64,000 nucleotides of DNA from Escarpia spicata (GCA_963995525.1 OZ023207.1:3316105-3380104); one strand, 5' to 3'. Shown: positions 34,336 through 46,770, numbered from the stretch's first letter. The notes: generated by a model from the letters alone, not told the origin. Translations and numbers: made by a program.

Positions 34336-37300
34336 AGGTGCTCAATCATTTCGAGTGTTGTGCTCCTCACGTGTCAGACTAATTTCATGAAACGTAATCG
34401 TATCAGGTATTCATTATTGATACACTGGTTCATTTGTACGTATGCTTTACTTCGTTTTAGTGAAATTAACAGACAAACAATAAAATTATTTTCGGTCAGT
34501 CCTAACCGAATATCAAGACACATATCTGAACTTGGATGTGGTCTGAGATAGACCTCTCGTGTAATAGTCACGTGAACGGGAATATGCGGCGACATCGGCC
34601 TTTGACCCCCACCTTTCGGTGCCTGGATTCAGTCAACATTACGTATTTACGAGTCGCCATCCATTTTTTGTACAAGTGATAGCTCGATAATTTTATCTGT
34701 GACGAAGGGATGCCCACGGATATATGTCACCGACTCGGCTAAAAAGAGGGTGAGAGCGGAAAGACAGAGAGTATCCGCGTACAAAGGTGTATATTGGAAA
34801 GGTTATGGATTTGTGAAACCGAACGAAAGAAACGGTTGGCGTGAAAAGTGATGCAGCATTCGCCAAGTTTCTTCTGGACAGGTTAGTAATATTGAATTTA
34901 TCAGCAAGCACACACGACTGTGTGTTCAATAGATGGAACAGCCAAAACAATAAAGCCGTCATCGTCCGCCATCTTAATTCCATCTTCGATCGACGTTCCG
35001 CGACGTTCCATTGCACATGAATATACATTATTGTAGATATTATGACTTTATATTGATGGACATGTTATATTATATCAATAGTTAACTAAGTGCGAAGTGT
35101 CAGTCTCTTGCGAAGCACACACCGAATGGTAGATGAACTTAAAAATCCGCTCCATCGACGTTCCGCGACGTTTCATCGACGTTCCATCAATCCGTGTCGT
35201 TCCATCGCAAATTAATATACAGTAATGTAGATATTATGCCTTCATATTTAAGGACATGCCGTATTATATCAATATTTAACTATGTATAATGTAATATATA
35301 ATACAGCTGTAGCACCCACTGGACATTCACACGTTACTCCCAATCACTGACTGACACTGCCACTGGCTGGACATTTGAGACTAATAAAATAATCGAATGC
35401 CTAAAATAATTGCCTGGATCTAACTATAAGTACTTGCTTTCTTGGATGTCAGTTGAAACTTGAGTCACTGGCTGCTTGTAGTGTGCACTTTGATCATCAA
35501 AGCTAGTTACATTTACTGACAGCAGATCAGTGACAATCACCTCAGGAATCACATAATACCCAGTAAAACACAGCTACCAATTGACCTTTAGGCTTTACCC
35601 ATGCCTACTTAATAGCAGTATGAGTCTATGAGATTTACTACCATGTTTTGTATGATATAAATATATCTTTACTTGCCTTCAGCAATGTAGAATACAAAAT
35701 AACACTTATTTACTGTTTGTCCATGTGTGATGTACAACATGAATGCTGATTGTAATAACATATAAATTTAATAATCTTGTATTATGTAAATTTAAAGAGT
35801 AGTAATAATTTATGATTTCTGTAGAGAATACTAATCATTTATATGTATATTGTGACCGTAATAGTCTACATATATTACCAAGGGGTAAACGACCCAAACT
35901 GCATATAGTATGTGTAGAAGTATGTATAATATATAAAGAAAAGTTTATAAGTTACATCTCTGAAAAGTGTAGAATATGTATACACATTGATAGAGATCTT
36001 CTAGGCCTCTATGCTAACCTTAGTTTGATAGGGAGCAAGAAAACAACTACACCGAGTGTATGAACATAGGAGGACAATTTATTTTATTATTTCTGAAAGT
36101 TATTTAAATAGCCTGGATATTATTTTGATGTGTTATACTACGCTGTCCATTTTTATGGGTAGTAGTACTATTAAAAAAATGTAAAATTTAATCAATTTTG
36201 GCCATTCCACTTTATGCCTTCACTTGAGTTTCACCACAAATATATGCAAATGACGTCCACGCCAATCCAGCCACCACAGACAACAACCGCTACATTGGCT
36301 CTATCGAGTATCGGTGGTCGCAGTAAAACCAGTTCACTGTCAGGTATTCAGTCTCTTCCCGAGGCTGGGTGCAGCTCTAAACCATTACAACCAATGTCAG
36401 TTTAAGTAATGGTATTAATGTACTGTTATGTTCTGGTTTGACCAGTCTAATGTGTGTACAATTATTCAATGTTTGTATGATAGGGTGGTTGTCAAACTGT
36501 CAACTACATAGCACATTTCATTTGCAGATCATTTTTTTAACTTATGTTTCTTTTTATTTAATTTGGAATGTTTGTATTGCAAACATAAATGTGTATATAC
36601 AATGCAAGTAAGTATACGTGACACAATATAGCCAAGCCACTTGCTGAGGCTGGATGCAGCTCAGGACAGTAAGTAAACGTAAGTATTAATTGCTGCTGGT
36701 ATGCAAACGTGATATATACAGCTGTATATATATATATATATACATAAATCATAGCATAACATTTGGAAGATATGCAAACATGTGTTTGGTTGTTTTGACA
36801 ATTATGTTTTATTCTGACCAATCTTATTATTTGGTACACCATCTTTGAAAATGTTTCAACAGCACCCCCCCGTCTTCCGATATCACCATTCCAGCCGAGA
36901 CAGCAGAGCAGCTGAAGTTATAGCGGCTTGATAGCGACAACATTTAGACTACACCATTTGGTTCAGTCGCCAGTGGAGGTTTTTGTGCCCCCCAGACCAG
37001 ACTCCACCACTGTATGTGATAGTTTTGGTTGTCTGCATTAGGATTTTGCAGTAATGGGTGTCCTCGTTAAATTGCATATTGTTAGAAATGCATGTGAATT
37101 AAAGTAAAGACAATGTAAATTAAAAACACTTTATTGAAACTATTTGATGAGATCATGACTACAAAACTATGAAAAGCACAATACAACTACAGGTACAATC
37201 ATTGTACTTGATGTGTATAATGTAATAATTTTTAATATCACATACACATAAAATGCAAAGCAACAATAGAAACAAAAATTAGGAAGAGGTTGAAAAAATG

Positions 37301-40300
37301 TCAGGTACATATAACAAAACAAACAGTTACTTTTATCACAATTCTTTGTTACAAAAAAACAACACTACACATGTGATATCAAATGCTAGTTATATGTTTA
37401 CAACTCACAAAATTAGTGACTAAACAATTATGTGTATTTAACAACTAATTTTTATATTTAATGCCCATAACATGTAAACCAATGAGAACAAATTACTTAG
37501 GACGATGTTTAGTTGAACAAATTTAATATGTACATATCAAATAAAAATAACTATATTATGATTTTTTGTTAAAAAACATCAATAGGATATAAAATTCAAA
37601 AATGTTGTAGTATGTGCAATGCTTGGTATGTTTACAACTCGCAAAAAATAGTGACTAGACTAGACAGGGTCATCGCCATGTGACTGAGAATTACATGTAC
37701 AATCGCTACATGCTACATTGCTCCAGTTTACCCAGCTGTATGAAGAGTACCGGCTACAGACGGTGGATATTTTTGTATGAATAATCTTTGCATATTAATT
37801 TCAGTGTGGCTGAATTCTTCCCACATAAGTCAAGATGGTGTTTTCAATTTAACAGGTCTGCCAGGGAGTAAAGTTTAAAGCGCTTTGAGTAATCCCAATG
37901 ACTGGATACTACACCATATCAGAACTAAACTTACCCAAGTGTTGTTTAATTATCATGCAAAATGAAAATTAATGTAAATTGTGAAAATATAAAACAGTGA
38001 TAAAAAAGAATAATTTAGAAAAATTATACATGGCATGAAAAATATATAACAGTCCTCGTGATACATAGATAATTTAAACAAGTAAAATGCTGCTGTCGGT
38101 GTATCAACAGATTGTTGTTGAAAAATGTGAAAAGGCTTTCAATACCATTACTTCCTCACAAACTTGTGCCTGGTGTATGTTGCAAGAACTCAGCTGGCTG
38201 CCACTGACTATCAGCAACACAAAGGCAATGAAACCCTACCAGTTGTAACAATTCTGGATAATTAATGTATTTTTTCATGGACACTGCTAAAAGTTATAGT
38301 TGAATTGAATACAAATACCTTGTATTATTGACTTTTGATAAATGTGTCGTCACATATAAAAATATCATGCATGTCAGAGCCATCCTAATTGTCATTTTGT
38401 CTCCGGTATAGGTAGATGCAGACGTACAGCAAAATGTCAGGAAGCTGGTATGCAGTACCATCAAAGACAGCGAAAACATACAGTGATGTCATCGATATCT
38501 AAACCGATGCAGTTCACCGAAGAATGCTCGACACTGAACCTGTCTGACAGCATCGAAAGTTGTTGTCACTTCTGCACACCCTGGCACCCACCGTTCCATC
38601 ACCAACTACAGAGCTAGTCAGGCGTCATCACATTCTTATGTCGAGCAACCTGCATTCTACATTGGTTTCCAGGCAGTCAAGCTAACTGACTGACCTGGAA
38701 GCCAGTGTACACCCCATCGGCACTGGGAATTTGTCACGGATTCAACACGAGACAATTGGGATCACTCGGTGGACATTCATATGATAAACTGTTAATATGC
38801 AGCATGTTGCATGACTGTAGAATCTTGTCCGAGATCCTGGACAAATACAACTGCCCAGTATGCCATATTAACTTGGAGAGCTAGTGGTACTAAGCACACT
38901 AGTTCAATTTCCTGTAAAAAAAGCATATATTCAGTAAACAAAAACAGGCATCATAGTAGTGTTGGGAGTAAATAATTATGATGTGTTCATTGTCATAATC
39001 AGTATATAATAATGTTTCATGTATGACCTGCAGCATTTCACAAGAAAAAAGGCAGCAAGAAATGTTCTACTACAGCTGCATCTATACATGTTGATATCTT
39101 AGGAACAGTCAGTGTTTACCAGGGTTGTTCTGGGGAAGGGTGGCTTGATACAGCATGCAGACATTAGTGGAATATGCAATTTCTCAAAACGGTGAACAAT
39201 TTTAACTATTTTTCTTTACTAGGTGTTCATTGTCATTACATGAACTAAAAATTTTTCAATTTCATTACAGTGACGCCTGATCTTAGTCAATATTATAGAC
39301 TGATTGGAATTCTGCTCATCAGTAAAGTGCATTTATATTTTTAGTTTTGTTTTCAGTATACAACTTCATGTCAGTATCTGCCATGTACCTACTATACATA
39401 TTCATGTTTTACATTTTAAGCCTGAGGTTGAATGGTCAAGGTGAATGTTGGAAATGACAGAATGAGGTGTTATTGTGATGCTAACAATATATTTTCCTCG
39501 TCAAGTATTCAAAGGTTCATAATACGTATGTCTACCTTCTTCAAGAATGACTAATTTATTTTATAAACTTATTTCAGAGTCATCGCCATATGCTAAATAC
39601 TGTTTAAAGGTGTATTAATATGTCTGTTTTGATACACTTGTGGGTATAATATACAAGTGCAGAAGTCAATCTAGTTTTCCATGCCCAAGATGTTATTATT
39701 AAAATGTGTATGAAAACAAATGTGGTATATTTAAATGTGCACATTACAATTTTTTGATAACTTATACGTGGTTGATTGTTATAAATTTGAAATTACCTGG
39801 ATTGATCAAATGTGGGCCTGCCGCAGACTATGTATCCTCCCTGTGTCTGCCTGGCCCGGGTGACCGCCTCTAGCCCCTCTTCTGCCTCCTCTCATTCTCA
39901 TTCATGGGTTGCAGAGTGGTCTCTAGCAATATCACAATTCATGTTACATATATTATTATGTATTCATATATTGCTGTGGTGAGAGTATATACATATATTG
40001 GTAAATACATAAGAATAGCCGGCATATGTCAGTTGAAAGGTATCACAGGATACCAATTAATGCATTACATACACTATAGCCAGGCATCAAGGACCACAAT
40101 GGAGACATGTGCGTGCATTTTCTTGTGTAATCCTTATATATGGTGTACTCTAGGTGTATAGATATTTTATGTATTTACACGTTTACATTTTTATATTGAA
40201 TAAAATCATCACCATCATGCTTGTCATAAAAATCTAAATTATTTTGCATAAAATACAATGCAAATCAACAATATTCTGCAGTAATAGTATAAAAAATATG

Positions 40301-41020
40301 AGTCACAAAAAATGTTTTAATAATTACGATCACCAACATAATACTTCCGTGTTTGACGTTCTGTTGCACAAAATTACGGATGCTCCCTGACTAAGTTACT
40401 TGGACGATCAACAGGGGCCTGCTGCCAAAGCAATGTTACTTGTCATTTCGCACCCTCACGTCATCTACTCTCAATATGTATTGTCGGAATAACAGCTTAT
40501 TAACAACATCCTGCGTAACCAAATACAATACATATCAAATATTATGCTCGTTGTCACTCTGACTGAATCTCTGGCTGATATGGTGACTGTCTTAGACTTA
40601 GACTTGTCAGGCTCGAGTCGAGACATTCGCAAGTTGCAATTCTCGTTGAATTAATACACGGCTACGCGTTCTTGTTGCTAACTGCGATAGTGTAATACGT
40701 ACCTTCGTGCAACTACTTTGGAATTATAATCTTCATCTTGATACGCTAAAGCACGTGTGTGTTGTGATTGTTTTCGAATGCCTGGGATGCCGATCTCGCG
40801 TAAAGCACGTGACCGAAGTGGCGCAGTAGGCAGACAGCGCAATTGGCTTTCGCCAGCGATACCCGCTGTAACGACAACTCTTTTTTTGTACGATTAAAAA
40901 ACAAGTACGCATTTTTTTAAATTAAACCGACTGTGAGCACTAGTTAAACTATTCACACATTACACATCTGGACATAAAAGAACCGGATTGGCGATGGGCA
41001 AACGAAGTGATTGAGCACCT
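34336..41020. mobile_element. 6,685-bp TTAA-flanked element with short inverted termini
   Basis: Both ends read AGGTGCTCAATCA(T/C)TTCG inward (34,336-34,353 and 41,003-41,020), flanked by TTAA at 34,332-34,335 and 41,021-41,024. Removing the element and one TTAA restores LINE-A (attaaacttaaatgctgat, compare A2 at 14,362). TTAA duplication is characteristic of piggyBac and Kolobok type transposons. I see no transposase ORF; the interior is AT-rich, and its longest open frames are about 60-111 codons without known motifs. A direct repeat of roughly 110-130 bp occurs at about 34,985-35,095 and 35,190-35,290. An AT tract is at 36,722-36,742. A GC-richer island sits at 39,800-39,905, with a minus-strand GT donor-like edge at about 39,798. 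Confidence 0.88.
36214..36405 (+). other. Unassigned 63-codon open frame inside the TTAA element
   Basis: Pro/Thr/Ser-rich peptide (QPPQTTTATLALSSIGGRSK) ending in EAGCSSKPLQ. A similar phrase, PLAEAGCSSG, is encoded at 36,634-36,667. It might be an exon of an element gene, but there is no recognisable domain. Confidence 0.2.
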
Positions 41021-41870
41021 TTAAACTTAAATGCTGATGATATAGAGTTTCTTATAATTGGTACACAGAGGCAGCGGGACAAACTTAAAAGCTTTTTCCA
41101 AAACCTATGCGTAGCCAGGGTGTTACACCTGCACATTCAACACGAAATCTTGGAGTAATCTTTGATGACAATTTCAATTTTAGACGGCAAATTTATCCAA
41201 TTTGTTGCTGCTGCTGTTTTCGTATTTGTGATGTACGACGTGTTCGCCGTTATTTGCCTCTTTCTTTTGCAAACAAACTATCGCATCTGCACTTATCACT
41301 AGTAGGCTTGACTATTGCTATTCCCTTTTAACAATAATTATTGTCTCTAAGGATATCACTCGGTTACAATGTGTACAGAATTGATTAGCTAACGTTGTGA
41401 CTCGGTCTCCGCGGTTATCTCTCTCATCTTCTCATGTCTTTGCACTGGCTTCCTGTACGATATCGTATTATTTCTAAGATCTGTACCACTACCTATCAGG
41501 CACTTTTATGTAAGCAACCAGCATATTTATATTAATTGCTCCTCTAAAAGACACACCCAGATTCGATCATCTAGTTCTGATTTAATTTTTGTTTCTAGAA
41601 TCGATACTAATATTGAAACTAGGGCATTTTCCGTTGCTCCACCAACTCTTTGGAGTATACTCCTTCTTAATGTTAGATCAGTTGAACATAACATACAATT
41701 TCGCCGTCATTTCAAAACTTACCTTTATAACTAGCATATCCACATTAGCTCCCTGGCGAACCGATCCATCTTCAACATGGGTTATTAATTTTGAAATCAA
41801 CTAACCATTTTGTATTGATGTGCCTCTGAGCTTAGTTTCCGTTGATTTAGGCGCAAAAGAAGTTACCGTA
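41021..41870 (+). pseudogene. LINE-A copy A4, 3' part
   Basis: Continues A4: LNADDIEFLIIGTQRQRDKLKSFF, then a single diverged counterpart of the 45-bp unit (about 41,102-41,146), then NLGVIFDDNFNF (in the 41,107-41,331 frame). The C-terminal region is frameshifted and ends near 41,860 in a short ATT remnant. It shows the pre-expansion state of the repeat region. Confidence 0.9.
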
Positions 41871-42440
41871 TTATTTACTACCTAAGTATATAACCCTGTT
41901 ATTACGATATGAGGAAATTTGAGTTATGCACGTCATCATCCAAATCGCAGCAAATCGATATGAAGAGAACAAATACCTGTTCTTTCCTTGAGCAGCTGTG
42001 AATACGTCTATAACAATAGGAACAGTTAGACTTATATACGCCAGACATATGTATAAACAGCACATTTCTACTAGAGCGAATCGATTTCTTCGTCATCGAC
42101 GGAATGCTTTCAATACGGGCAGTTTTTATCTCGATCGATTTCATTTGTGAGGTGATTTGAAAGTGTGTCTGCAAATTCACGTAGAACATCTTTGAGGTGG
42201 AACATACAATCATTTTCGTGTACGACACGTGGTGTGAGCTGTGTTGTAAGTATGTAGTTTGAGTTATCATAATATCCGACTGCGTTGCAACACTGTGGAT
42301 GACAGACTTCTTATCGATATGCAATTTGTACTTATATCTTCCTCAAAGTCTTCTTCGATAACAGTCAGCCGTGGGTTGTCATTTAACGAAGTAAAAACAG
42401 ACAATGGTACTTATAGAGGGTGGAAAATGTATTACGGTTG
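41871..42440 (-). pseudogene. G6: GPCR fragment, TM5 to TM7
   Basis: Minus-strand pieces at 42,324-41,902 and 42,065-41,871 give the end of TM5 (FYVNLQTHFQITSQM), the third loop with KKSIRSSRNVLF, TM6 (YICLAYISLTVPIVIDVF) and part of TM7 (RFAAIWMMTC), with a frameshift at about 42,060. TM7 is cut at about 41,930, where roughly 380 bp present in the G3 and G4 modules is missing. The region upstream to 42,440 matches that of G4 to 22,650. Confidence 0.85.
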
Positions 42441-42830
42441 GGTATGAAATGTTATTTTATGACAACATTTATAAATGCATTCTCTCATTCATAGGGTGGC
42501 TCCTAGGACAGCGACTATATTTAGTCTTAATAGTAGTCTCCCTTCCCTTACGATGACATTTTTGTTTCTATAGTACATTATATACTTACCACATTTGTTC
42601 TCATGTCAACTCGATTACAATACAGTGTACGTTTTATGTTGTATTGTGGATTTTGGGAGAAATAAATATTTCCTATTCCTATTTCAGAGTCTAAGTAACC
42701 AGACAACTGATATTGGCATTTCAGTTGACATTGAAATGGCTCTGTACTAAGGGCAATTTATTCGCCCAAAATTGGGAAAACATTGCTCCACCACTAAGTA
42801 TTTAGTGTGCATGTCAGGCAGGCACGTATT
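42441..42830. other. Non-coding, no recognisable feature
   Basis: Unique-looking AT-rich sequence. The complementary open frames at 42,747-42,978 are on and next to the SINE and are not genes. Confidence 0.5.
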
Positions 42831-42842
42831 CTCGAACGACTT

Positions 42843-43100
42843 AGGGAGCGCGGCTAGTGTAGTGGTTAGCACGTCCGCCTGGCATGTCATCGCTCTGCGT
42901 TCGAAACCCGGACCGAGCAGGCATGATATTTGGTGTAAAAACCTGGCTTTCAACTTTGGGGACTGTTATCTCTCCTGACTCGGAGATCACATTAATGTCG
43001 GTCCCGTCTCAATTTGTGAAGTAAAAGAACCACTGAGAACGAAAAGCACACTGGCAGTGACCTTCCTCAGTGGCAGCATATAAAGGTCCGTTTGGCGATA
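42843..43100 (+). mobile_element. tRNA-derived SINE
   Basis: The head resembles a tRNA: an A-box-like ggctagtgtagtggttagc at 42,852-42,870 and a B-box gttcgaaaccc at 42,899-42,909, the expected internal RNA polymerase III promoter. Sequence after the head (atctctcctgactcggagatcacattaatgtcggtcccg region) has the look of a SINE body. I cannot fold a complete acceptor stem. The 3' end is uncertain. Confidence 0.75.
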
Positions 43101-43363
43101 ATGTTCTGAAAAAGACTGACTAGTTGAATGATATATCATAAGACCATTAAATTGTAACCACAATAATACAGACTAGTCAGTTAATACAACGTTGCCGAGC
43201 GCTGGAAACAACTAGAACTTACGAATTTCTTAGGGCCATGTTTATATAACATTGACGTCAAAACAGCGTAAGTTGTCATTTTTCACTAGTGCTATTCTCG
43301 AAACATTTACGATTTGGATATTCTCAAATATGGCATATGTTTCACTGTAAAGTTACGCCAATG

Positions 43364-46144
43364 CAAGATTTAACAAGATTTAACAAGATTGCCACCCAGA
43401 GAATTAACTCTAGGTAGCAGGTGGACAAGGAAGCCCTTGGCTTTTCGAGAGTCCGACCTTTTTATCTATGTGTATCCCGCCCGTCTGAGGTATGTGTCGA
43501 TTTTATTTTTAAACATATTCACGCTACTAGCACCCACACAATCAGCAGGTAATCTGTTCCATTCATTTACAGTCCTTTGTGAAAATGAAAACTTTCTTAT
43601 ATCCAATCTACTCTGCTCCTTTGCTAATGCAAGATCATGTCCTCTAGTCCTTCTATCTTTCTTAACTGAGAAAAACATATTTCTATCAATATTTTCATAA
43701 CCCTTCAATATTTTAAACACTTCTATCTGATCTCCTCTCAATCTCCTGGTCTCTAGTGTTGTTAAACCGCATTTTTTTAGGCGTATTTCATAACTAAGAT
43801 CCCTCAGATTTGGTATCATTTTAGTTGCTCTCCTCTGCACTCTTTCTAGCATATCTATGTCCTTCCTGCGATATGGCCTCCACGCTTGAATACAATATTC
43901 TAAATGAGGCCTAACTATTGTTTTGTACAGCGGTATTATTAGCTCTTTTTCCTTATACGTTATGTTTCGCCTAATTAATCCAAGGATTTGATTTCCCTTT
44001 GAAGCTGCAATTCCGCACTGCTCTGAAATCTTCATATCAGCACTAACGGTTAACCCTAAGTCCTTTTCTTTTACAGTAGTACTTAGTACAGTACCCCCCA
44101 TTGTATATTCTACCTCTTCGTTCCCATGTCCTATGTGGAGGCATTTACATTTCCCAAAATTGAACATCATTTGCCATTTTTCAGACCATTTCATCAACCT
44201 GTCAAGATCATCTTGTAAATGCTGTCTATCTCCATCACTTTTAATCCTTCTAAACACTTTTGTATCATCCGCAAATTTCAACACCTTGCTTGTTATTTCA
44301 TCATCCAAATCGTTGATGTATATTAAGAATAATATAGGACCTAATACTGATCCCTGTGGTACCCCACTCAATACCGATTTCCAGTTTGAAGCCTCCCCAT
44401 CAACTACTACACGTTGTCTTCTGTCAATCAGCCATTGTTCTATCCAGTTTATTATACCATTTCCTATGCCATGGGCCTTTAGTTTAAGCAGTAATCTTTG
44501 ATGTGGTACTTTGTCAAAAGCTTTTTGAAAATCTAAGTAGACGATATCTACTGGTGTTCCCTCATCTACCCACTTAGTGATGTCTTCCAAAAAACATAAC
44601 ATATTTGTTAAGCATGACCTCGCTTTAAAAAAACCATGTTGAGATGGGTTTATCAAGTTTTGTTTAGCAAGAAAATCCACCATGTGATCTTTAATTAGTC
44701 TTTCTAATAATTTACAAATCACTGATGTTAAACTCACTGGTCTATAGTTCTCTGACTTGTTTCTCGAACCTTTTTTGAATAACGGTATAATGTTTGCTTC
44801 TTTCCATTCTAAAGGAACCACTCCCTCTTCTAATGACAAGTTGAAAACTGTTGCAAGTGGTATGCTAATTTGTTCTACAATTTCCAATAGTAGTTTGGGT
44901 GGAATACCATCCACTCCAGGTGATTTATTTTCCTTCATAGCCCTTATTTTCTTAGCTACCATTTCCGGGGTTACAATTAATTGTCCTAAATAGTCTGAAT
45001 CTGCCCCCTTGAACTTAGCCTCTGGTATTGGCAGTGAACTAATATCTTCCCTGGTAAACACTGAACTAAAGTACTCATTCAGGTCTTCTGCCATTATGAA
45101 TCCCTCTGATATCATATTTCCAGCACTATCTTCTAGAGGACCGACCTTATCTTGAACTTTCTGTTTGCTTCGAACATACGCATAAAAACTCTTGCTGTCA
45201 TGTTTTATATTACTAGCTAATTGTTGTTCATAGCTTCTCTTTGAATTTCTAATTTCAGCAGTAGCTTGGTTAAGTGCTTCTTTATAATTGTTGTAGTCTT
45301 CATCATTTCCAGTACATCTATATGACTTCCACATCATTTGTTTATACTTAATTTTTCTAATGGCTTCTTTCGATAAGTGTTTCTTTTTGGACCGTTTTCC
45401 TTGGTTTTTGAAGGGTACAAATTTATCGATTATGCACTTAATTTCACTCTTTAATATATTCCAGCATTCTGTTGCCGTCTTATTTTTCAGTGTCTTATTC
45501 CAGTCTATCTTTGCTAAATATTTCCTCATGTCCTTATACCTTCCTTTGTGGAAATTTCTCCTATACTGCTTTTTGCTATTCCTTTCTGATTTTACTTTGA
45601 TGGTAAAATGTATCTGGTTGTGATCGCTACTCCCCAGTGGCTCACATATCTTGACATTGTCAACTAATTCATTCTGTGAGGACAAAACTATATCTAACAC
45701 ATTCTCACCCCTGGTTGGTTCTAGCACATGTTGAGAAAGGAATGTATCTTGAACTAAAACTAAAAACTTGTGGTCCTCTCTCCCCATACTCTGTAGAGAT
45801 TTCCATTGTATATGCCCATGGTTAAAATCCCCCATAATAATACAGTCCCGTTTGCTTACTTCCCTTATAGCGTTTTGTATTTTTTCATTCTCATCTATGC
45901 TTATGTTTGGACTTCGATAAACCAACCCAACCGTCAACGTTGAGTTTCCTGTAACTATGTTACACCAAACAGCTTCTTCGCAATCTGCTTCTCTTTCTAA
46001 TTTTATTTCATAAGCCTGAATAGATTCTTTAATATATAAAATAACTCCACCTCCCTTTCTTCCTATTCTATCTTTTCTAAACATTACATATCCTGTCAGT
46101 CCCAATTCAGCATCTGATATATCGGTGGTGGTCCAGGATTCGGT
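43364..46144 (-). mobile_element. CR1-like LINE, nearly intact ORF2, 5'-truncated
   Basis: Minus-strand element from about 46,144 to its tail at 43,364-43,395, where the 3' end repeats TTAAATCTTG, the short tandem tail typical of CR1-group elements. Truncation falls at the start of the endonuclease, directly after an in-frame TAA at 46,145-46,147. No ORF1 is present. Confidence 0.92.
43466..46144 (-). CDS. CR1-type ORF2: endonuclease (partial) and reverse transcriptase
   Basis: An uninterrupted frame of about 892 codons. From the first possible TTG codon at 46,105 it is 879 residues, and 13 sense codons (TESWTTTDISDAE) precede it. Positions below use the 879-residue numbering. The APE endonuclease runs to about 170: YRSPN at 63, GDFNHGHIQW at 92 and SSDHNQIHF at 159; the N-terminal catalytic strand is lost. 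The RT runs about 375-640: motif A YLDFQKAFDKV at 524, [10 protein letters not shown] at 581 and FADDTKVF at 611, with catalytic Asp 525, 613 and 614 present. The C-terminal domain ends in YLRRAGYT. In the element it would copy its own RNA at a nicked target; this copy probably cannot nick. It has no ATG start and no ORF1. The frame is far better preserved than in the copies at 0.7, 8.9 and 17.2 kb. Confidence 0.93.
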   Translation of the reverse strand, partial: TESWTTTDISDAELGLTGYVMFRKDRIGRKGGGVILYIKESIQAYEIKLEREADCEEAVWCNIVTGNSTLTVGLVYRSPNISIDENEKIQNAIREVSKRDCIIMGDFNHGHIQWKSLQSMGREDHKFLVLVQDTFLSQHVLEPTRGENVLDIVLSSQNELVDNVKICEPLGSSDHNQIHFTIKVKSERNSKKQYRRNFHKGRYKDMRKYLAKIDWNKTLKNKTATECWNILKSEIKCIIDKFVPFKNQGKRSKKKHLSKEAIRKIKYKQMMWKSYRCTGNDEDYNNYKEALNQATAEIRNSKRSYEQQLASNIKHDSKSFYAYVRSKQKVQDKVGPLEDSAGNMISEGFIMAEDLNEYFSSVFTREDISSLPIPEAKFKGADSDYLGQLIVTPEMVAKKIRAMKENKSPGVDGIPPKLLLEIVEQISIPLATVFNLSLEEGVVPLEWKEANIIPLFKKGSRNKSENYRPVSLTSVICKLLERLIKDHMVDFLAKQNLINPSQHGFFKARSCLTNMLCFLEDITKWVDEGTPVDIVYLDFQKAFDKVPHQRLLLKLKAHGIGNGIINWIEQWLIDRRQRVVVDGEASNWKSVLSGVPQGSVLGPILFLIYINDLDDEITSKVLKFADDTKVFRRIKSDGDRQHLQDDLDRLMKWSEKWQMMFNFGKCKCLHIGHGNEEVEYTMGGTVLSTTVKEKDLGLTVSADMKISEQCGIAASKGNQILGLIRRNITYKEKELIIPLYKTIVRPHLEYCIQAWRPYRRKDIDMLERVQRRATKMIPNLRDLSYEIRLKKCGLTTLETRRLRGDQIEVFKILKGYENIDRNMFFSVKKDRRTRGHDLALAKEQSRLDIRKFSFSQRTVNEWNRLPADCVGASSVNMFKNKIDTYLRRAGYT

Positions 46145-46147
46145 TTA

Positions 46148-46770
46148 ACGTTTTCGTAACTTTCGTGGTAGTGCGTTCAGATGGAGATTTCTCTGTTAAT
46201 TGATGTTACAAAGTCGCCAAAATGTGTTAGTAAATTTGGTGTAATTCAATGACACTAACGTGTGTTTGTGATTTATATTGAACGCTCTAATTGCACAAAG
46301 ATCGTCTTTGAAAGCTTCGCAACTAGTCAATGCAAAATTCCACAATAAAAAGTAAACAAGCGGGACCAGCCAATAAACGGGAACGATTAGTAAGTCACCG
46401 CAGTAATTTAAAGATTGACTGCGTGCTATAAAATTATTTATTTATATTTAATATTCAACTACACTAGAAACCACACTTTCCATTTCAAAATACCACAGTA
46501 TTGCTCATATGAATCCGATGGCATGTAAATTAATTTGCACCAACACAAAATCTAGGTGCAGCATTCAACATCAATCTAATAATCTTATTTCGTGTAGTCT
46601 GCATCCGGCATTTAAATGTGTTTGACAATCAACTATACCAAGCTGAATAAAAATATTCAAAATTACATTAAATCAAAGCAGTAATTCTACGTGTTTTGTT
46701 TTTATATTATACGTTATGGCGTTCCCGTACAAACATATTTTATTTGAACAGTTAGACATTATTTTATAAG
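46148..46770. other. Non-coding, no recognisable feature
   Basis: AT-rich sequence between the CR1 element and a LINE remnant. Nothing supported. Confidence 0.5.

Noticed and set aside
42843..42921. Genuine tRNA gene
   Set aside because: A and B boxes fit, but I could not fold an acceptor stem, and SINE-body sequence follows directly.
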